A stretch of DNA of 64,000 bases from Actinokineospora fastidiosa (GCF_014648415.1 NZ_BMRB01000006.1:186001-250000); one strand, 5' to 3'. Numbered from the stretch's first letter, positions 45,965-54,421 are shown. The notes: generated by a model not told the origin, from the sequence alone. Translations and numbers: made by a program.

Positions 45965-47122
45965 ATGGGTCTGGGCGAGGAACGCGAGCTGGTGCCTCTG
46001 GGCCCCGGGTTCGACATCACCAAGCGCGGCTACCACACCGCGCAGGTGAACGAGCACCTGGAGCGCATGGAGGCCGAACTGCAGCTGCTGCACGCCGACC
46101 GCAACGCGGCGGTGGCGCAGGCGGCCGACCTGGCCAAGCAGCTCGAACACAGCCGCACGGAGATCGGCGACCTGCGCAAGCAGGTCGACCGCCTCTCCCT
46201 GCCCCCCACCACGCTGGAAGGCCTGAGCGAGCGCCTGCAGCGCATGCTGCGCCTGGCCCAGGAGGAGGCCGCCGAGACCAAGGCCCGCGCCGAGGCCGAG
46301 GCGGGCCACATCCGGGCCAAGGCCGAGGCCGACGGCGCCGAGCTGCGCCAGCGCTACGAGCGCATGCTCGCCGACCTGGAGAAGCGCCGCGCCGAGATGG
46401 AGGCCGAGCACCGCGAGGTGCTGGCCAAGGCCCGCGCCGAGGCCGAGCACACCGTCGCCGAGGCGCGGGCGGAGGCCGAGCGGCTCGACGCCGCCGCCCA
46501 GCGCCGCCGCGAGCAGGTGGAGGAGGACTTCGAGATCGCGATGTCCGGCCGCCGCACCGAGGCCATGCGCGCGCTGGCCGAGCAGGAGGCCACCAGCAAG
46601 TCCGAGGCCGAGCGCCGCGTGCGGGAGGCCACCGAGGAGGCCAACCGCCGCCGCCACGAGGCCATCACCGAGGCGAAGGCGCGGCTGGAGGAGGCCACCT
46701 CGGAGGCCCACCGCCGCGTCCGCGAGGCGACGGACGAGTCCAACCGCCGCATCTCCCACGCCGCCCAGCGCGTGGCCGCCCTGCGGCAGCTGCGGGCCCG
46801 CGTTGCCGACCAGCTGAACGCCGCCCGCAACCTCATCGCCGACGCGCACGTGCAGCTGGCCGACGCCGCCCCCGCGCTGGACCCCCTGCCCGAGGAGCGC
46901 GTCCCCACCACCGTCGACGGCTCCCCCGCCGACAACTCCCCCACGCGCACCATGCTGACCCCGGTGAAGCCCGCGTCGGAGACCTCCGGGCCCCCGCGCG
47001 AGTCCTGGGAGCCCAAGGACCCCGACGGCGGCCAGACCCAGGTGATGGCGGTGCCGGACGCGGCCAAGGACGACGGGGAGAAGACCAAGAAGTCGGCCCC
47101 GGTGAAATCGCCCCGCCGCTAG
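45965..47122 (+). CDS. FilP/DivIVA-like coiled-coil protein
   Basis: 385 aa. A DivIVA-like N-terminus (GFDITKRGYHTAQVNEHLERMEAEL) is followed by an almost unbroken coiled coil to about residue 295, rich in Ala, Glu and Arg. It includes repeats of about 18 residues (VREATEEANRR, LEEATSEAHRR, VREATDESNRR). The C-terminal 90 residues are disordered and Pro/Thr/Lys-rich. This is the layout of FilP, an intermediate-filament-like cytoskeletal protein of polar growth (often misnamed cellulose-binding). Likely leaderless. Confidence 0.8.
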   Translation: MGLGEERELVPLGPGFDITKRGYHTAQVNEHLERMEAELQLLHADRNAAVAQAADLAKQLEHSRTEIGDLRKQVDRLSLPPTTLEGLSERLQRMLRLAQEEAAETKARAEAEAGHIRAKAEADGAELRQRYERMLADLEKRRAEMEAEHREVLAKARAEAEHTVAEARAEAERLDAAAQRRREQVEEDFEIAMSGRRTEAMRALAEQEATSKSEAERRVREATEEANRRRHEAITEAKARLEEATSEAHRRVREATDESNRRISHAAQRVAALRQLRARVADQLNAARNLIADAHVQLADAAPALDPLPEERVPTTVDGSPADNSPTRTMLTPVKPASETSGPPRESWEPKDPDGGQTQVMAVPDAAKDDGEKTKKSAPVKSPRR

Positions 47123-47203
47123 CCGACGGCCGCTACCGCCTGCTCCGTCCGCCGTGTAGAGCGCGTCCTGGCAACCGCGTGGCCCTTTCCATCCGCGCCT
47201 CCA

Positions 47204-47222
47204 GCCGACGTCCTCCGTCGGC
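47204..47222. terminator. Weak hairpin between convergent genes
   Basis: GCCGAC-N7-GTCGGC gives a 6-bp stem in the 169-bp gap between the FilP-like and deaminase genes. It is the best hairpin I see there. Confidence 0.3.
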
Positions 47223-47291
47223 AACCCTGCCGGGACGAGGGGCGGCGGCCTCCGGCTCTCCCGAACACCGGTGACCGGGTGGTCGTGTCCG

Positions 47292-47726
47292 CTACTCGCC
47301 GATGTCCTCGAACCACAGCTCCGGGCGGGCCGCGATGAAGTCGGTCATCAGGGAGACGCACTCCGGGTCGTCGAGGATGCGCACGGAGACGCCGTTCTCG
47401 GCGAGCCAGTCGTGGCCGCCGCTGAAGGTGCGGCATTCGCCGATCAGGACCGACGTGATGCCGAACTGGCGGATCAGGCCGCTGCAGTACCAGCACGGCG
47501 ACAGGGTCGTCACCATCGTCGTCCCCCGATAGGACCGGCGGCGTCCGGCGGCGCGGAAGGCCGAGGTCTCGCCGTGCGCGGACGGGTCGCCGTCCTGGAC
47601 GCGGCGGTTGTGGCCGCGTCCCCACACCGAGCCGTCCGGCCCGACCAGCGCGGCCCCGATGGGGATGCCCCCGCTGGCCAGCCCGGCCCTGGCCTCGGCG
47701 ACGGCCACGGCGAGCAGTGCGTCCAT
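47292..47726 (-). CDS. Cytosine deaminase of the yeast Fcy1 type
   Basis: 144 aa. Zinc motifs are DPSAHGETSAF (His plus proton-shuttle Glu, about residue 52) and TLSPCWYCSGLI (two Cys, about 79-89). Beyond these, GGIPIGAALV, GSVWGRGHNRR and above all the end ARPELWFEDIGE match yeast cytosine deaminase Fcy1, rather than bacterial CodA (TIM barrel) or guanine deaminases. It should convert cytosine to uracil in pyrimidine salvage; related substrates such as isoguanine or creatinine analogues cannot be excluded. Single gene, divergent from the universal stress gene. Confidence 0.85.
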   Translation of the reverse strand: MDALLAVAVAEARAGLASGGIPIGAALVGPDGSVWGRGHNRRVQDGDPSAHGETSAFRAAGRRRSYRGTTMVTTLSPCWYCSGLIRQFGITSVLIGECRTFSGGHDWLAENGVSVRILDDPECVSLMTDFIAARPELWFEDIGE

Positions 47727-47779
47727 GGCTCGGGATTGTGGCGCGTCCCGCAGCCCCGTGTCTCGTTGTGCTGGGTACC

Positions 47780-47795
47780 TTTACCCACAAGTAGC
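47780..47795. promoter_or_regulatory. Operator-like palindrome upstream of the universal stress gene
   Basis: TTTACCCACAAGTAGC fits TACY-N4-RGTA and ends 15 bp before the ATG, the same spacing as at mce and the 3-hydroxyacyl-CoA dehydrogenase. Its outer arms match less well than in the other four sites. Confidence 0.35.
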
Positions 47796-47810
47796 TACCG
47801 AGGGAGGACC

Positions 47811-48263
47811 ATGGGCGCCTACCAGACCGTCGTCGTCGGGACCGACGGATCGGATTCCTCGTACCGCGCGGTCGACCGGGCCGCGGGCATCGCCGCGGAC
47901 ACCGGGGCCACGCTGGTCATCGCCTGCGCCTACCACCCGGCCAGCGAGCGCGACGTGCGCAAGGCGCAGGACGACCTCGGCGACGACGTCGCCTACCAGG
48001 TCGTCGGCTCCAACCCGGCCGACGAGGCCGTGCGCTCGGCCGCCGAGCGGGCGCGGAGGGCCGGTGCGACGTCGATCGAGACCGTCGTCGTCGACGGCGA
48101 GCCCGTGCCCGCGCTGGCCAAGGTCGTCCACGACCACCGGGCCGACCTGCTGGTCGTCGGCAACCGGGGGCTCAACACGCTCGCGGGCCGCATCCTGGGC
48201 TCGGTGCCGTCGGAGGCCGCCCGCAAGGCCGACGTCGACGTGTTGATCGTCCACACGACGTGA
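47811..48263 (+). CDS. Universal stress protein (UspA family)
   Basis: 150 aa single Usp domain. VVVGTDGSDSSYRAV at the N-terminus and VVGNRGLNTLAGRILGSVPSEAARKADVDVLIVHT at the C-terminus give the ATP-binding G-2x-G-9x-G(S/T) motif, so it is the ATP-binding subclass. ATG at 47811 has AGGGAGGA. Its stop overlaps the GTG of the cyclase gene (GTGA), so stress protein and cyclase are co-translated. Related mycobacterial Usps bind cAMP; whether this one does is unknown. Confidence 0.92.
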   Translation: MGAYQTVVVGTDGSDSSYRAVDRAAGIAADTGATLVIACAYHPASERDVRKAQDDLGDDVAYQVVGSNPADEAVRSAAERARRAGATSIETVVVDGEPVPALAKVVHDHRADLLVVGNRGLNTLAGRILGSVPSEAARKADVDVLIVHTT

Positions 48264-49339
48264 GCGACCAGGCGGCGCGGGTCGAGGAGCTGCTGCTCGG
48301 CGGGGAGCGCAAGTACACCCGTGCGCAGGTGTGCGAGAAGGCGGGCGTGCCGCAGGAGCGGGCGACCGCGCTGTGGCGCTCGCTCGGCTTCGCCACCGTC
48401 GGCGAGGACGCCGTCGTGTTCACCGACGCCGACGCCGACGCGCTGCGCGCCACGCACGACCTGATGTACCAGGGCCTGCTCGACCCGGACACGGCCACCG
48501 CGACGGCCAGGATGCTGGGCCAGCACCTGTCCCGGCTGGCCGAGTGGCAGGTCGACGTCCTGCGCGAGGTGCTGACCGCCAACCCGGAGCTGCTCACCGA
48601 CGAGCGCCACGTCACCGCCCTGATCGAGCGGCTGGTGCCCGAGCTGGAGCGGCTGCAGGACTACGCGTGGCGCCGCCACCTCTCCGCCCACGCTGGTCGC
48701 GCCCTGGCCCGGCCCGGCGAGATCCAGGAGAACCGCACCGCCGTCGTCGGGTTCGCCGACATGGTCGGCTTCACCACCCTGACCCGCCGCACCGACGACG
48801 CGGGCCTGGTCGACATCGTCGACCGGTTCGACGCGATCACCGCCGAGGTGGTGGCCGACAACCGCGGCCGCATCGTCAAGATGCTCGGCGACGAGGTCCT
48901 GTTCGTCGCCGACACCCCGCGCGACGCCGCCGAGATCGCCCTCGGCCTGCTCGCCGCCGCCGACGCCGACCCCGATCTCCCCGCCCTGCGCGCGGGCCTG
49001 GCCTACGGCCGAGTCCTCAGCCGCTTCGGGGACGTCTACGGCTCGGTGGTCAACATCGCCGCCCGCCTGACCTCGGTAGCCCGCCCCGGCACCGTCCTGA
49101 TCGACCGCGCCCTGGCCGACGAGCTCAAGCCACTGGACGAGTACCTCATCCGCCACCGCCGCCCCGTCTCGGTCCGCGGCTACAGCCGCCTACGCCTAGC
49201 CGTCCTCCGCCGAGCCACCGACCCCACCCTGATCGACACCGTCCACCGCGCCACCAAACTCCTCACCCGCGACGAGGACGACTCCCTGCCCGCGATCCCC
49301 CTACAACCAGACCGCCACCGCCGCAGACGCAAACGCTGA
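48260..49339 (+). CDS. Class III adenylate cyclase with Rv1264-like regulatory domain
   Basis: 359 aa. Residues 1-150 are helical and match the adenylate cyclase regulatory domain of Rv1264 (YTRAQVCEKAGVPQERATALWRSLGF), an autoinhibitory, pH-responsive module. The catalytic domain has both metal Asp residues (FADMVGFTTL and MLGDEVLF), the adenine-selecting Lys in RIVKMLGD and Asp in FGDVYG, and the transition-state Asn and Arg in VNIAARL. All are intact, so ATP to cAMP activity is expected. The C-terminus is basic. It is coupled to the Usp gene by GTGA. Confidence 0.88.
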   Translation: MSDQAARVEELLLGGERKYTRAQVCEKAGVPQERATALWRSLGFATVGEDAVVFTDADADALRATHDLMYQGLLDPDTATATARMLGQHLSRLAEWQVDVLREVLTANPELLTDERHVTALIERLVPELERLQDYAWRRHLSAHAGRALARPGEIQENRTAVVGFADMVGFTTLTRRTDDAGLVDIVDRFDAITAEVVADNRGRIVKMLGDEVLFVADTPRDAAEIALGLLAAADADPDLPALRAGLAYGRVLSRFGDVYGSVVNIAARLTSVARPGTVLIDRALADELKPLDEYLIRHRRPVSVRGYSRLRLAVLRRATDPTLIDTVHRATKLLTRDEDDSLPAIPLQPDRHRRRRKR

Positions 49340-49931
49340 CGCCCAACACACCCAAGCCCCACACGGGGACAGCCAGCACTGGATGGATGGTTCCTTCGCT
49401 GAGCGCCGCCGAGTGCGGAAGACCTGTGGGGAAACCACACCGCGATTCGAGCTGCCCCGCTGACGCTCCACCCTGGCGCTGCCGCACGCCCGCAGCCCAC
49501 GCCTGCAGCGACGCCAGCAGCGCCAGCGGCGACAAACAGCAGCGGCTGCCTGCGGCCGCTCCGACAGCAACAACGGCAGCGTCCAGCAGCGGCTTGCTGC
49601 GACGGGCTGCGACGGCGACGGGCGGCTGCGGGCAGCGGCTGCGGGCAGCGGCTGCGGCGACTGCGAGCGGCGGGCGGCGGGCGGCGCGGCGAGGAGGTCA
49701 CATCGCGGACATCCCTGGCCGGTGAACCGTCGGTTGGGCCGCGTGCACTGCTGTGGCACCGTGCTCTCCACCGGCGCTGCCACACCATCCCCCGCACCGG
49801 GCGCTGACGGTCAGCGTTCTCGTGTGCGCAGGCGCGGCTGATCGACGGTTGCTCCACCCCACGAAAGCGGCTGGAGCGCTATCACCTCCCTGCCACCACG
49901 TTATCCGCGCCACAGGGACGGCAAGCAGGCG
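49340..49931. other. 592-bp non-coding, repeat-rich gap between convergent genes
   Basis: The middle (about 49510-49700) is simple-sequence DNA built of GCAGCGGCTGCGG-like words, with two nearly identical copies in tandem near 49625-49655. Minus-strand frames here are Ala/Arg/Pro low-complexity with no start signals. No clear terminator hairpin is seen. I find no gene. Confidence 0.5.
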
Positions 49932-50702
49932 TTACTCCGCGCCTGTGGACAACTCGCGGCGGGCGAGGAGGTGGCGGGCTTGGGGGTGGTGTCGCCACTC
50001 GCCCTGGGGGGTGTCGCGGAGGAAGTGCGTTCGGATTCGCTCGACGAAGGCTTCGCCCTCGGTCAGGGCTCGGGCTCGCATGGGGCCGGAGGTGGTGTAG
50101 GCGTCGATGAACTCCTCGGCGCTCGGGTGGGTCATCGGGAAGGTGATGGTCTCGTCGCGCTCGATGGTGGTGGGGGTGTTCGTCAGCAGGCGGGTTTCCC
50201 ATGTCCTGTCCGACGTCTTCCCGCCCAGCACCGCGCGGACGCGGGCGAAGGGGCCGTCCTCTTCGGTCTGTTCCGGCCAGTACACGATCGACAGCCAGCC
50301 CGACGGCCGCAGCACCGACGCCCACGAGCGGGCCGCCTGCTCCGGGTCGGGCATCTGCTGCAAGCCGAACACCGACACCACGGCGGCACATCCGGACCAC
50401 GCGGCGAGGTCGGTGGCGTCGCCCTGGACCACGCGCGCGGACGGCCAGCGCCGCGCCCGCTCCCGCGCCCGGCTCACCATGCCCTCCGACAGGTCGACCC
50501 CGACGATCTCCCGACCGGGGAACCGGGCCCCGAGCAGGTCGAGTTCCGGGAACGGGCCGCAGCACGGGACCAGGATCGGGCCGTCGGGGAGGGCAGCCGG
50601 GAGCGCGTCGACAGCGGCGGCCACCCACGGGGCGAAGCGGGGCACGAAGTAGTCCAGGTAGCCGTCCGCTGCCTCGTCCCAGCCGCGCGCGATGGCGTTC
50701 AC
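49932..50702 (-). CDS. Class I SAM-dependent methyltransferase (256 aa)
   Basis: PILVPCCGPFPELDLL is a motif I in which the usual GxGxG is CCGPFPE. EIVGVDLSEGMVSRA gives the ribose-binding Asp, VVQGDATDLAAW motif II, and LRPSGWLSIVYWP the post-motif. A C-terminal cap of about 100 residues should shape the substrate pocket. GTG at 50702 overlaps the stop of the upstream hydrolase (GTGA), so I prefer it to the frame start at 50717. Substrate unknown. Confidence 0.85.
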   Translation of the reverse strand: MNAIARGWDEAADGYLDYFVPRFAPWVAAAVDALPAALPDGPILVPCCGPFPELDLLGARFPGREIVGVDLSEGMVSRARERARRWPSARVVQGDATDLAAWSGCAAVVSVFGLQQMPDPEQAARSWASVLRPSGWLSIVYWPEQTEEDGPFARVRAVLGGKTSDRTWETRLLTNTPTTIERDETITFPMTHPSAEEFIDAYTTSGPMRARALTEGEAFVERIRTHFLRDTPQGEWRHHPQARHLLARRELSTGAE

Positions 50703-51403
50703 AGGCCCGCCAGCCACGGGCGCACGGCGGCGGCGAACGCCTCGGGCGCCTCGATCGGCGGCAGGTGGCCGACGCCGGGCAGGACGGTCAGGGTGCCGGA
50801 GGTGAGGTCGGCCAGCTCCTCCGCCAGCGCCACCGGCATCATCCGGTCCTCCGCGCCGTGCACGACCAGTGTCGGCACGCTCGTGCGCAGCACGTCGTGG
50901 GACGCCGGGCGGGCCGCCATCGCGCGCTGGGCCCAGGCGACGGCGGCGGGGTCCTGGGACTCCATCAGCTCGCGGACGACGCCCGCGTGCGCCGGGTCGG
51001 TCACCAGCGAGGGCAGCATCGCGTCGGCCAGCCAGGGCGTGATGCCCTCGCGCTCGGCCCGATCAGCCACCGCGAGCCGGTTCGCCGCCGCCTCCGGGGC
51101 GTCCGCGGTGGCCTTGGTGTCGACGAGGAGCAGGCCCGACACCCGCGCCGGGGCCTTGCGCAGCAGCGCCATCGCCACGTAGCCGCCCATCGAGCAGCCG
51201 CCGACGACCGCGCGCTCCACGCCCTCGTCGTCCATGCTGGCGATGACGGCGTCGGCCATCGCGCCGAGGTCCGGTTCGGACGCGGGCAGCGGGGCGGAAC
51301 CGAAGCCGGGCAGGTCCGGGGTGATCAGGCCGGGCAGCGACCGCACCCCGTCCCACATCCGCGAGTCCATGGGGAAGGCGTGCAGCAGAACGAGAGTCGT
51401 CAC
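50699..51403 (-). CDS. Alpha/beta hydrolase
   Basis: 234 aa. The oxyanion segment LLHAFPMDSRMW, nucleophile elbow VGGCSMGGYVA (Ser about 91), acid in VVHGAEDRMMP and catalytic His in PGVGHLPPIEAPEAF are all present. It belongs to the esterase/lactonase-like branch. The substrate is unknown. It is coupled to the methyltransferase gene by a 4-bp overlap and starts 5 bp after the membrane protein gene. Confidence 0.88.
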   Translation of the reverse strand: MTTLVLLHAFPMDSRMWDGVRSLPGLITPDLPGFGSAPLPASEPDLGAMADAVIASMDDEGVERAVVGGCSMGGYVAMALLRKAPARVSGLLLVDTKATADAPEAAANRLAVADRAEREGITPWLADAMLPSLVTDPAHAGVVRELMESQDPAAVAWAQRAMAARPASHDVLRTSVPTLVVHGAEDRMMPVALAEELADLTSGTLTVLPGVGHLPPIEAPEAFAAAVRPWLAGL

Positions 51404-51407
51404 GGCG

Positions 51408-52100
51408 TCATTCTGCGTCGTGCAGCCGCGCCTCGCGCACCCGCAGCACCGCCGCGTCGCCCGCCAGTTCGGCGCGGGCCTCCGGGTGGTCGCGGTAGAA
51501 CTCCAGGGTGTGCAGCACGACCAGCTGGTCGACGTTCAGGGACCCCACCGGCACCGCGCACGCCACGTCCGGCCCGAACCGCACCGCCACCTTCCGCATC
51601 CGCTCGCCCACGTCGGGCTTGCCCCGCGAGACCAGGCCGAGGTAGTTGCGGCTCGGCGCGTCCGGGGACCGGCCCATGCGCAGCGCCAGCGGACGGATCT
51701 CGCTGATCACGTCCCACGGCAACCGGACCACGGGCCGCAGCCAGGTGAGCACGACGGCGTCCGGGGTGAGCATGAAGCCGGTGGCGACCGGCCGGTGCTT
51801 GAGCGCGAACAGCCCCGCGGCGATCAGCAGGACGCCGAGCAGCCCGAGCACGACCCCGCCTGCGACCGCGATCACCGGGCTGGCCGTCACCAGGAACCCG
51901 GACAGCACCGCCAGCGCGAGTCCCACGCCCACCAGCACGAACGCGGCCGTGCGGCTGGTCCCCCTGCTGGGGAGCAGCAGCCCCGTCTCGCCGTCGACGG
52001 CCACGGTGCACGCCGCGCCGGTCGGGATGGTGTCCTGCCGGGGCGTCCCGTCGGGGCGGCGCCACGGCTTGGGGCAGGGAAGGGTGCGCATACCCTCCAT
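51408..52100 (-). CDS. Hypothetical two-span membrane protein
   Basis: 230 aa (or 227 from the second ATG). Two adjacent hydrophobic helices (TAAFVLVGVGLALAVLSGFL and VIAVAGGVVLGLLGVLLIAAG) are followed by a beta-rich domain beginning GFMLTPDAVVLTWLRPVVRLPW that resembles a small PH-like domain. I cannot name the family with confidence. TAATGG lies 6 nt before ATG at 52100, which suggests a leaderless message for an operon with the hydrolase and methyltransferase. Confidence 0.7.
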   Translation of the reverse strand: MEGMRTLPCPKPWRRPDGTPRQDTIPTGAACTVAVDGETGLLLPSRGTSRTAAFVLVGVGLALAVLSGFLVTASPVIAVAGGVVLGLLGVLLIAAGLFALKHRPVATGFMLTPDAVVLTWLRPVVRLPWDVISEIRPLALRMGRSPDAPSRNYLGLVSRGKPDVGERMRKVAVRFGPDVACAVPVGSLNVDQLVVLHTLEFYRDHPEARAELAGDAAVLRVREARLHDAE

Positions 52101-52109
52101 GATCGTCCA

Positions 52110-52388
52110 TTACCAGCGCCGACGCGACCGAGCCGACCAACATCCGGTGTGCCAATGCCGACGGTCGGCCACGGTCCCGCCGTCCTCGGCCGACCACGCC
52201 ACGACGTGCGCGGTGCCCGGCCGGATCTCGTGGTCGCAGCCGGGGCAGCGGTAGGTCTTCGTCGCGTGGGTGCCGGGCACGTTGCGCACCAACCACTCGC
52301 CGTCGGGTCCGGACTCGCGGCGCTGGTCGGCGAGGGCGCCGCTGAGCGGGCGGGGACCGGTCGGCTGGCTGCGGTTGCGACGGGGCAC
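52110..52388 (-). CDS. Small zinc-ribbon-like protein
   Basis: 92 aa. TYRCPGCDHEIRPGTAHVVAW and RRHWHTGCW supply CxxC and HxxC ligands for one zinc. Similar small actinobacterial proteins are annotated as ATP/GTP-binding without support; function is unknown. The N-terminus is basic. GTG start, 8 nt after TAACCT (52397-52402), divergent from the FmdB-type gene. Confidence 0.75.
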   Translation of the reverse strand: MPRRNRSQPTGPRPLSGALADQRRESGPDGEWLVRNVPGTHATKTYRCPGCDHEIRPGTAHVVAWSAEDGGTVADRRHWHTGCWSARSRRRW

Positions 52389-52396
52389 GGGTCTGT

Positions 52397-52402
52397 AGGT
52401 TA
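52397..52402 (-). promoter_or_regulatory. -10 box TAACCT of the zinc-ribbon gene
   Basis: TAACCT on the minus strand ends 8 nt before the GTG at 52388, with no ribosome site. Confidence 0.35.
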
Positions 52403-52423
52403 TGCGTGCGGCAGAATGAGTGC

Positions 52424-52624
52424 GTGCCCACCTACGAGTTCCGGTGCCGCGAGTGCGGCGCCACCTTCGATGTGAAGCGGCCGATGAGCGAGTCCGCCGC
52501 GCCCGCGTCGTGTCCCGACGGGCACGACGACACCGTGAAGCTGCTCACCATGGCCGGGCTCTCCGGCGGGGCCGCGGCGCCCGCCCCCGGCGGCGGCTGC
52601 TGCGGGGGCGGGTGCTGCGGCTAG
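52424..52624 (+). CDS. FmdB family zinc ribbon protein
   Basis: 66 aa from GTG at 52424. VPTYEFRCRECGATFDVKRPMSE is the exact FmdB-type N-terminus (CxxC), and SCPDGH gives the second ligand pair. The C-terminus is Gly/Cys-rich (GGGCCGGGCCG), which might bind metal. FmdB-type proteins are putative regulators of unknown target. It converges on the 3-hydroxyacyl-CoA dehydrogenase gene, 4 bp away. Confidence 0.85.
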   Translation: MPTYEFRCRECGATFDVKRPMSESAAPASCPDGHDDTVKLLTMAGLSGGAAAPAPGGGCCGGGCCG

Positions 52625-52628
52625 CCGC

Positions 52629-54407
52629 TCAGCTGTAGTCGCGGAAGCCCTTGCCGGTCTTGCGGCCGAGGCGCCCCGCGGTGACGAGGTGCTCCAGCAG
52701 CGGGGCGGGCGCGAAGCCCGCCTCGCGGAACTCGTTGTAGAGCGTGCGCTGGATGGCCAGCGAGACGTCGAGGCCGACCACGTCCAGCAGCTCGAACGGG
52801 CCCATCGGCAGCCCGCACCCGACCTTCATCGCGGTGTCGATGTCGTCGGCGTCGGCGTAGTGCGCCTCCAGCATCTTCACCGCGTCGTTGAGGTACGGGA
52901 ACAGCAGCGCGTTGACGATGAAGCCCGCGCGGTCGCCGCAGTGCACGGGGTGCTTGCCGACCCGCTGGCACAGCGCGTGCGCGGTGGCCACGACGTCGGC
53001 CGAGGTGGAGATGGTCTCGACGATCTCGACCAGCTTCATGATCGGGGCCGGGTTGAAGAAGTGCAGGCCCACGACGTCGGCCGGGCGGGAGGTCGCCGCG
53101 GCGCACTCGATCACCGGCAGCGACGAGGTCGTGGTGGCCAGGATCGCGCCCGGCTTGACCACCTCGTCCAGCGCGCCGAAGACGGCCTGCTTGACGGCCA
53201 GGTCCTCGGCCACGGCCTCGATGACCAGGTCGCAGTCGGCCAGCTCCTCGAACTCCACCGCCGGGGTGACCCTGGCCAGGATCTCGTCGCGCGCGTCCTC
53301 GGCGAGCCTGCCCTTGGCGACCTGGCGGTCCAGGGACTTGCGGACCTTGCCGAGCGCGGCCTGGGCCTTGTCGGCGGTGCGGGCGCGCAGGATGACGTCG
53401 AACCCCTTGCGGGCGAAGACCTCCACGATGCCCGTGGCCATCGTGCCGGTGCCCACGACGCCGACCCGCCGGACCTCGCGCAGGGCGACGTCGCCGTCCG
53501 CGGCGGCGGCCGGGGTCTGGGCGTCGGCGACGACGGTGGGCGAGTCGGGGGCGTCGTAGGTGTAGAAGCCGCGGCCGGTCTTGCGGCCGAGCAGGCCCGC
53601 GGTGATCATCTGCTTGAGGATCGGGGACGGCGCGTGCAGGCGGTTGCGCGACTGCGCGTACATCGTCTCCAGGATCTCGTACGCGGTGTCGAGGCCGATC
53701 AGGTCCAGCAGCGCCAGCGGGCCCATCGGGTAGCCGCAGCCGAAGCGCATGGCCGCGTCGAGGTCCTCGCGGGTGGCGTACTTCTGCTCGTACATCGACA
53801 CGGCGTGGTTGAGGTAGCCGAACAGCAGCGCGTTGGCGATGAAGCCCGCCCGGTCGCCCATCACGACCGGCTCCTTGCCCAGCCGCTTGGCGAACTCGAC
53901 CACGTCGGCGACCACGTCGGGCTCGGTGACGACGGTGCGCACGATCTCGGTCAGCTTGAGGACCGGGGCCGGGTTGAAGAAGTGCAGGCCGACGACCTTG
54001 CCCGGGCGTCCGGTGTGGACACCGATCTCGGTGATCGACAGCGAGCTGGTGTTGGAGGCCAGGATCGCCTCCGGCTTGACGATCTTGTCGAGTTCGGCGA
54101 AGAGCGCCGCCTTGTCGGCCAGGCTCTCCGGGATGGCCTCGATCACCAGGTCGGCGTCGGCCAGGTCGGCCAGCTCGGTGGTGTAGCTGATGCGGGAGTG
54201 CACCTCGGCGTGCGCGGCCTCGTCGAGCTTGCCCTTGGCCAGCGCGCGGGCCGTGGAGTGCGTGATGTGGCCCTTGCCGCGCTCGATCCCGGCCTCGTCG
54301 ACCTCGACCGCGACGACGGTGAGCCCGGTGCGCGCGAGTACCTCGGCGATGCCCGCGCCCATGGTCCCCAGGCCGACAACACCGATGGTGGAGAACTCTC
54401 GCGCCAC
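52629..54407 (-). CDS. 3-hydroxyacyl-CoA dehydrogenase, internally duplicated
   Basis: 592 aa, twice the usual length of 3-hydroxybutyryl-CoA dehydrogenase. Each half has an NAD-binding GxGxMxxG (GVVGLGTMGAGI at 8-19; GVVGTGTMATGI near 320), NTSSL or TTSSL, the catalytic GLHFFNPAP and a C-terminal GRKTGKGF or GRKTGRGF. Both catalytic His residues are present. It oxidises 3-hydroxyacyl-CoA with NAD in beta-oxidation. GTG start with GGAGG. The operator-like palindrome at 54422 lies 14 nt upstream. Confidence 0.92.
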   Translation of the reverse strand: MAREFSTIGVVGLGTMGAGIAEVLARTGLTVVAVEVDEAGIERGKGHITHSTARALAKGKLDEAAHAEVHSRISYTTELADLADADLVIEAIPESLADKAALFAELDKIVKPEAILASNTSSLSITEIGVHTGRPGKVVGLHFFNPAPVLKLTEIVRTVVTEPDVVADVVEFAKRLGKEPVVMGDRAGFIANALLFGYLNHAVSMYEQKYATREDLDAAMRFGCGYPMGPLALLDLIGLDTAYEILETMYAQSRNRLHAPSPILKQMITAGLLGRKTGRGFYTYDAPDSPTVVADAQTPAAAADGDVALREVRRVGVVGTGTMATGIVEVFARKGFDVILRARTADKAQAALGKVRKSLDRQVAKGRLAEDARDEILARVTPAVEFEELADCDLVIEAVAEDLAVKQAVFGALDEVVKPGAILATTTSSLPVIECAAATSRPADVVGLHFFNPAPIMKLVEIVETISTSADVVATAHALCQRVGKHPVHCGDRAGFIVNALLFPYLNDAVKMLEAHYADADDIDTAMKVGCGLPMGPFELLDVVGLDVSLAIQRTLYNEFREAGFAPAPLLEHLVTAGRLGRKTGKGFRDYS

Positions 54408-54421
54408 AACGACCTCCGATT

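Noticed and set aside
44222-47224. 1000-codon minus-strand ORF
   Set aside because: Antisense shadow of ccrA and the FilP-like gene, both of which have clear family motifs.
49301-49857. Minus-strand ORFs in the cyclase downstream gap
   Set aside because: Ala/Arg/Ser low-complexity from GC-rich repeats, no homology visible, no ribosome site.
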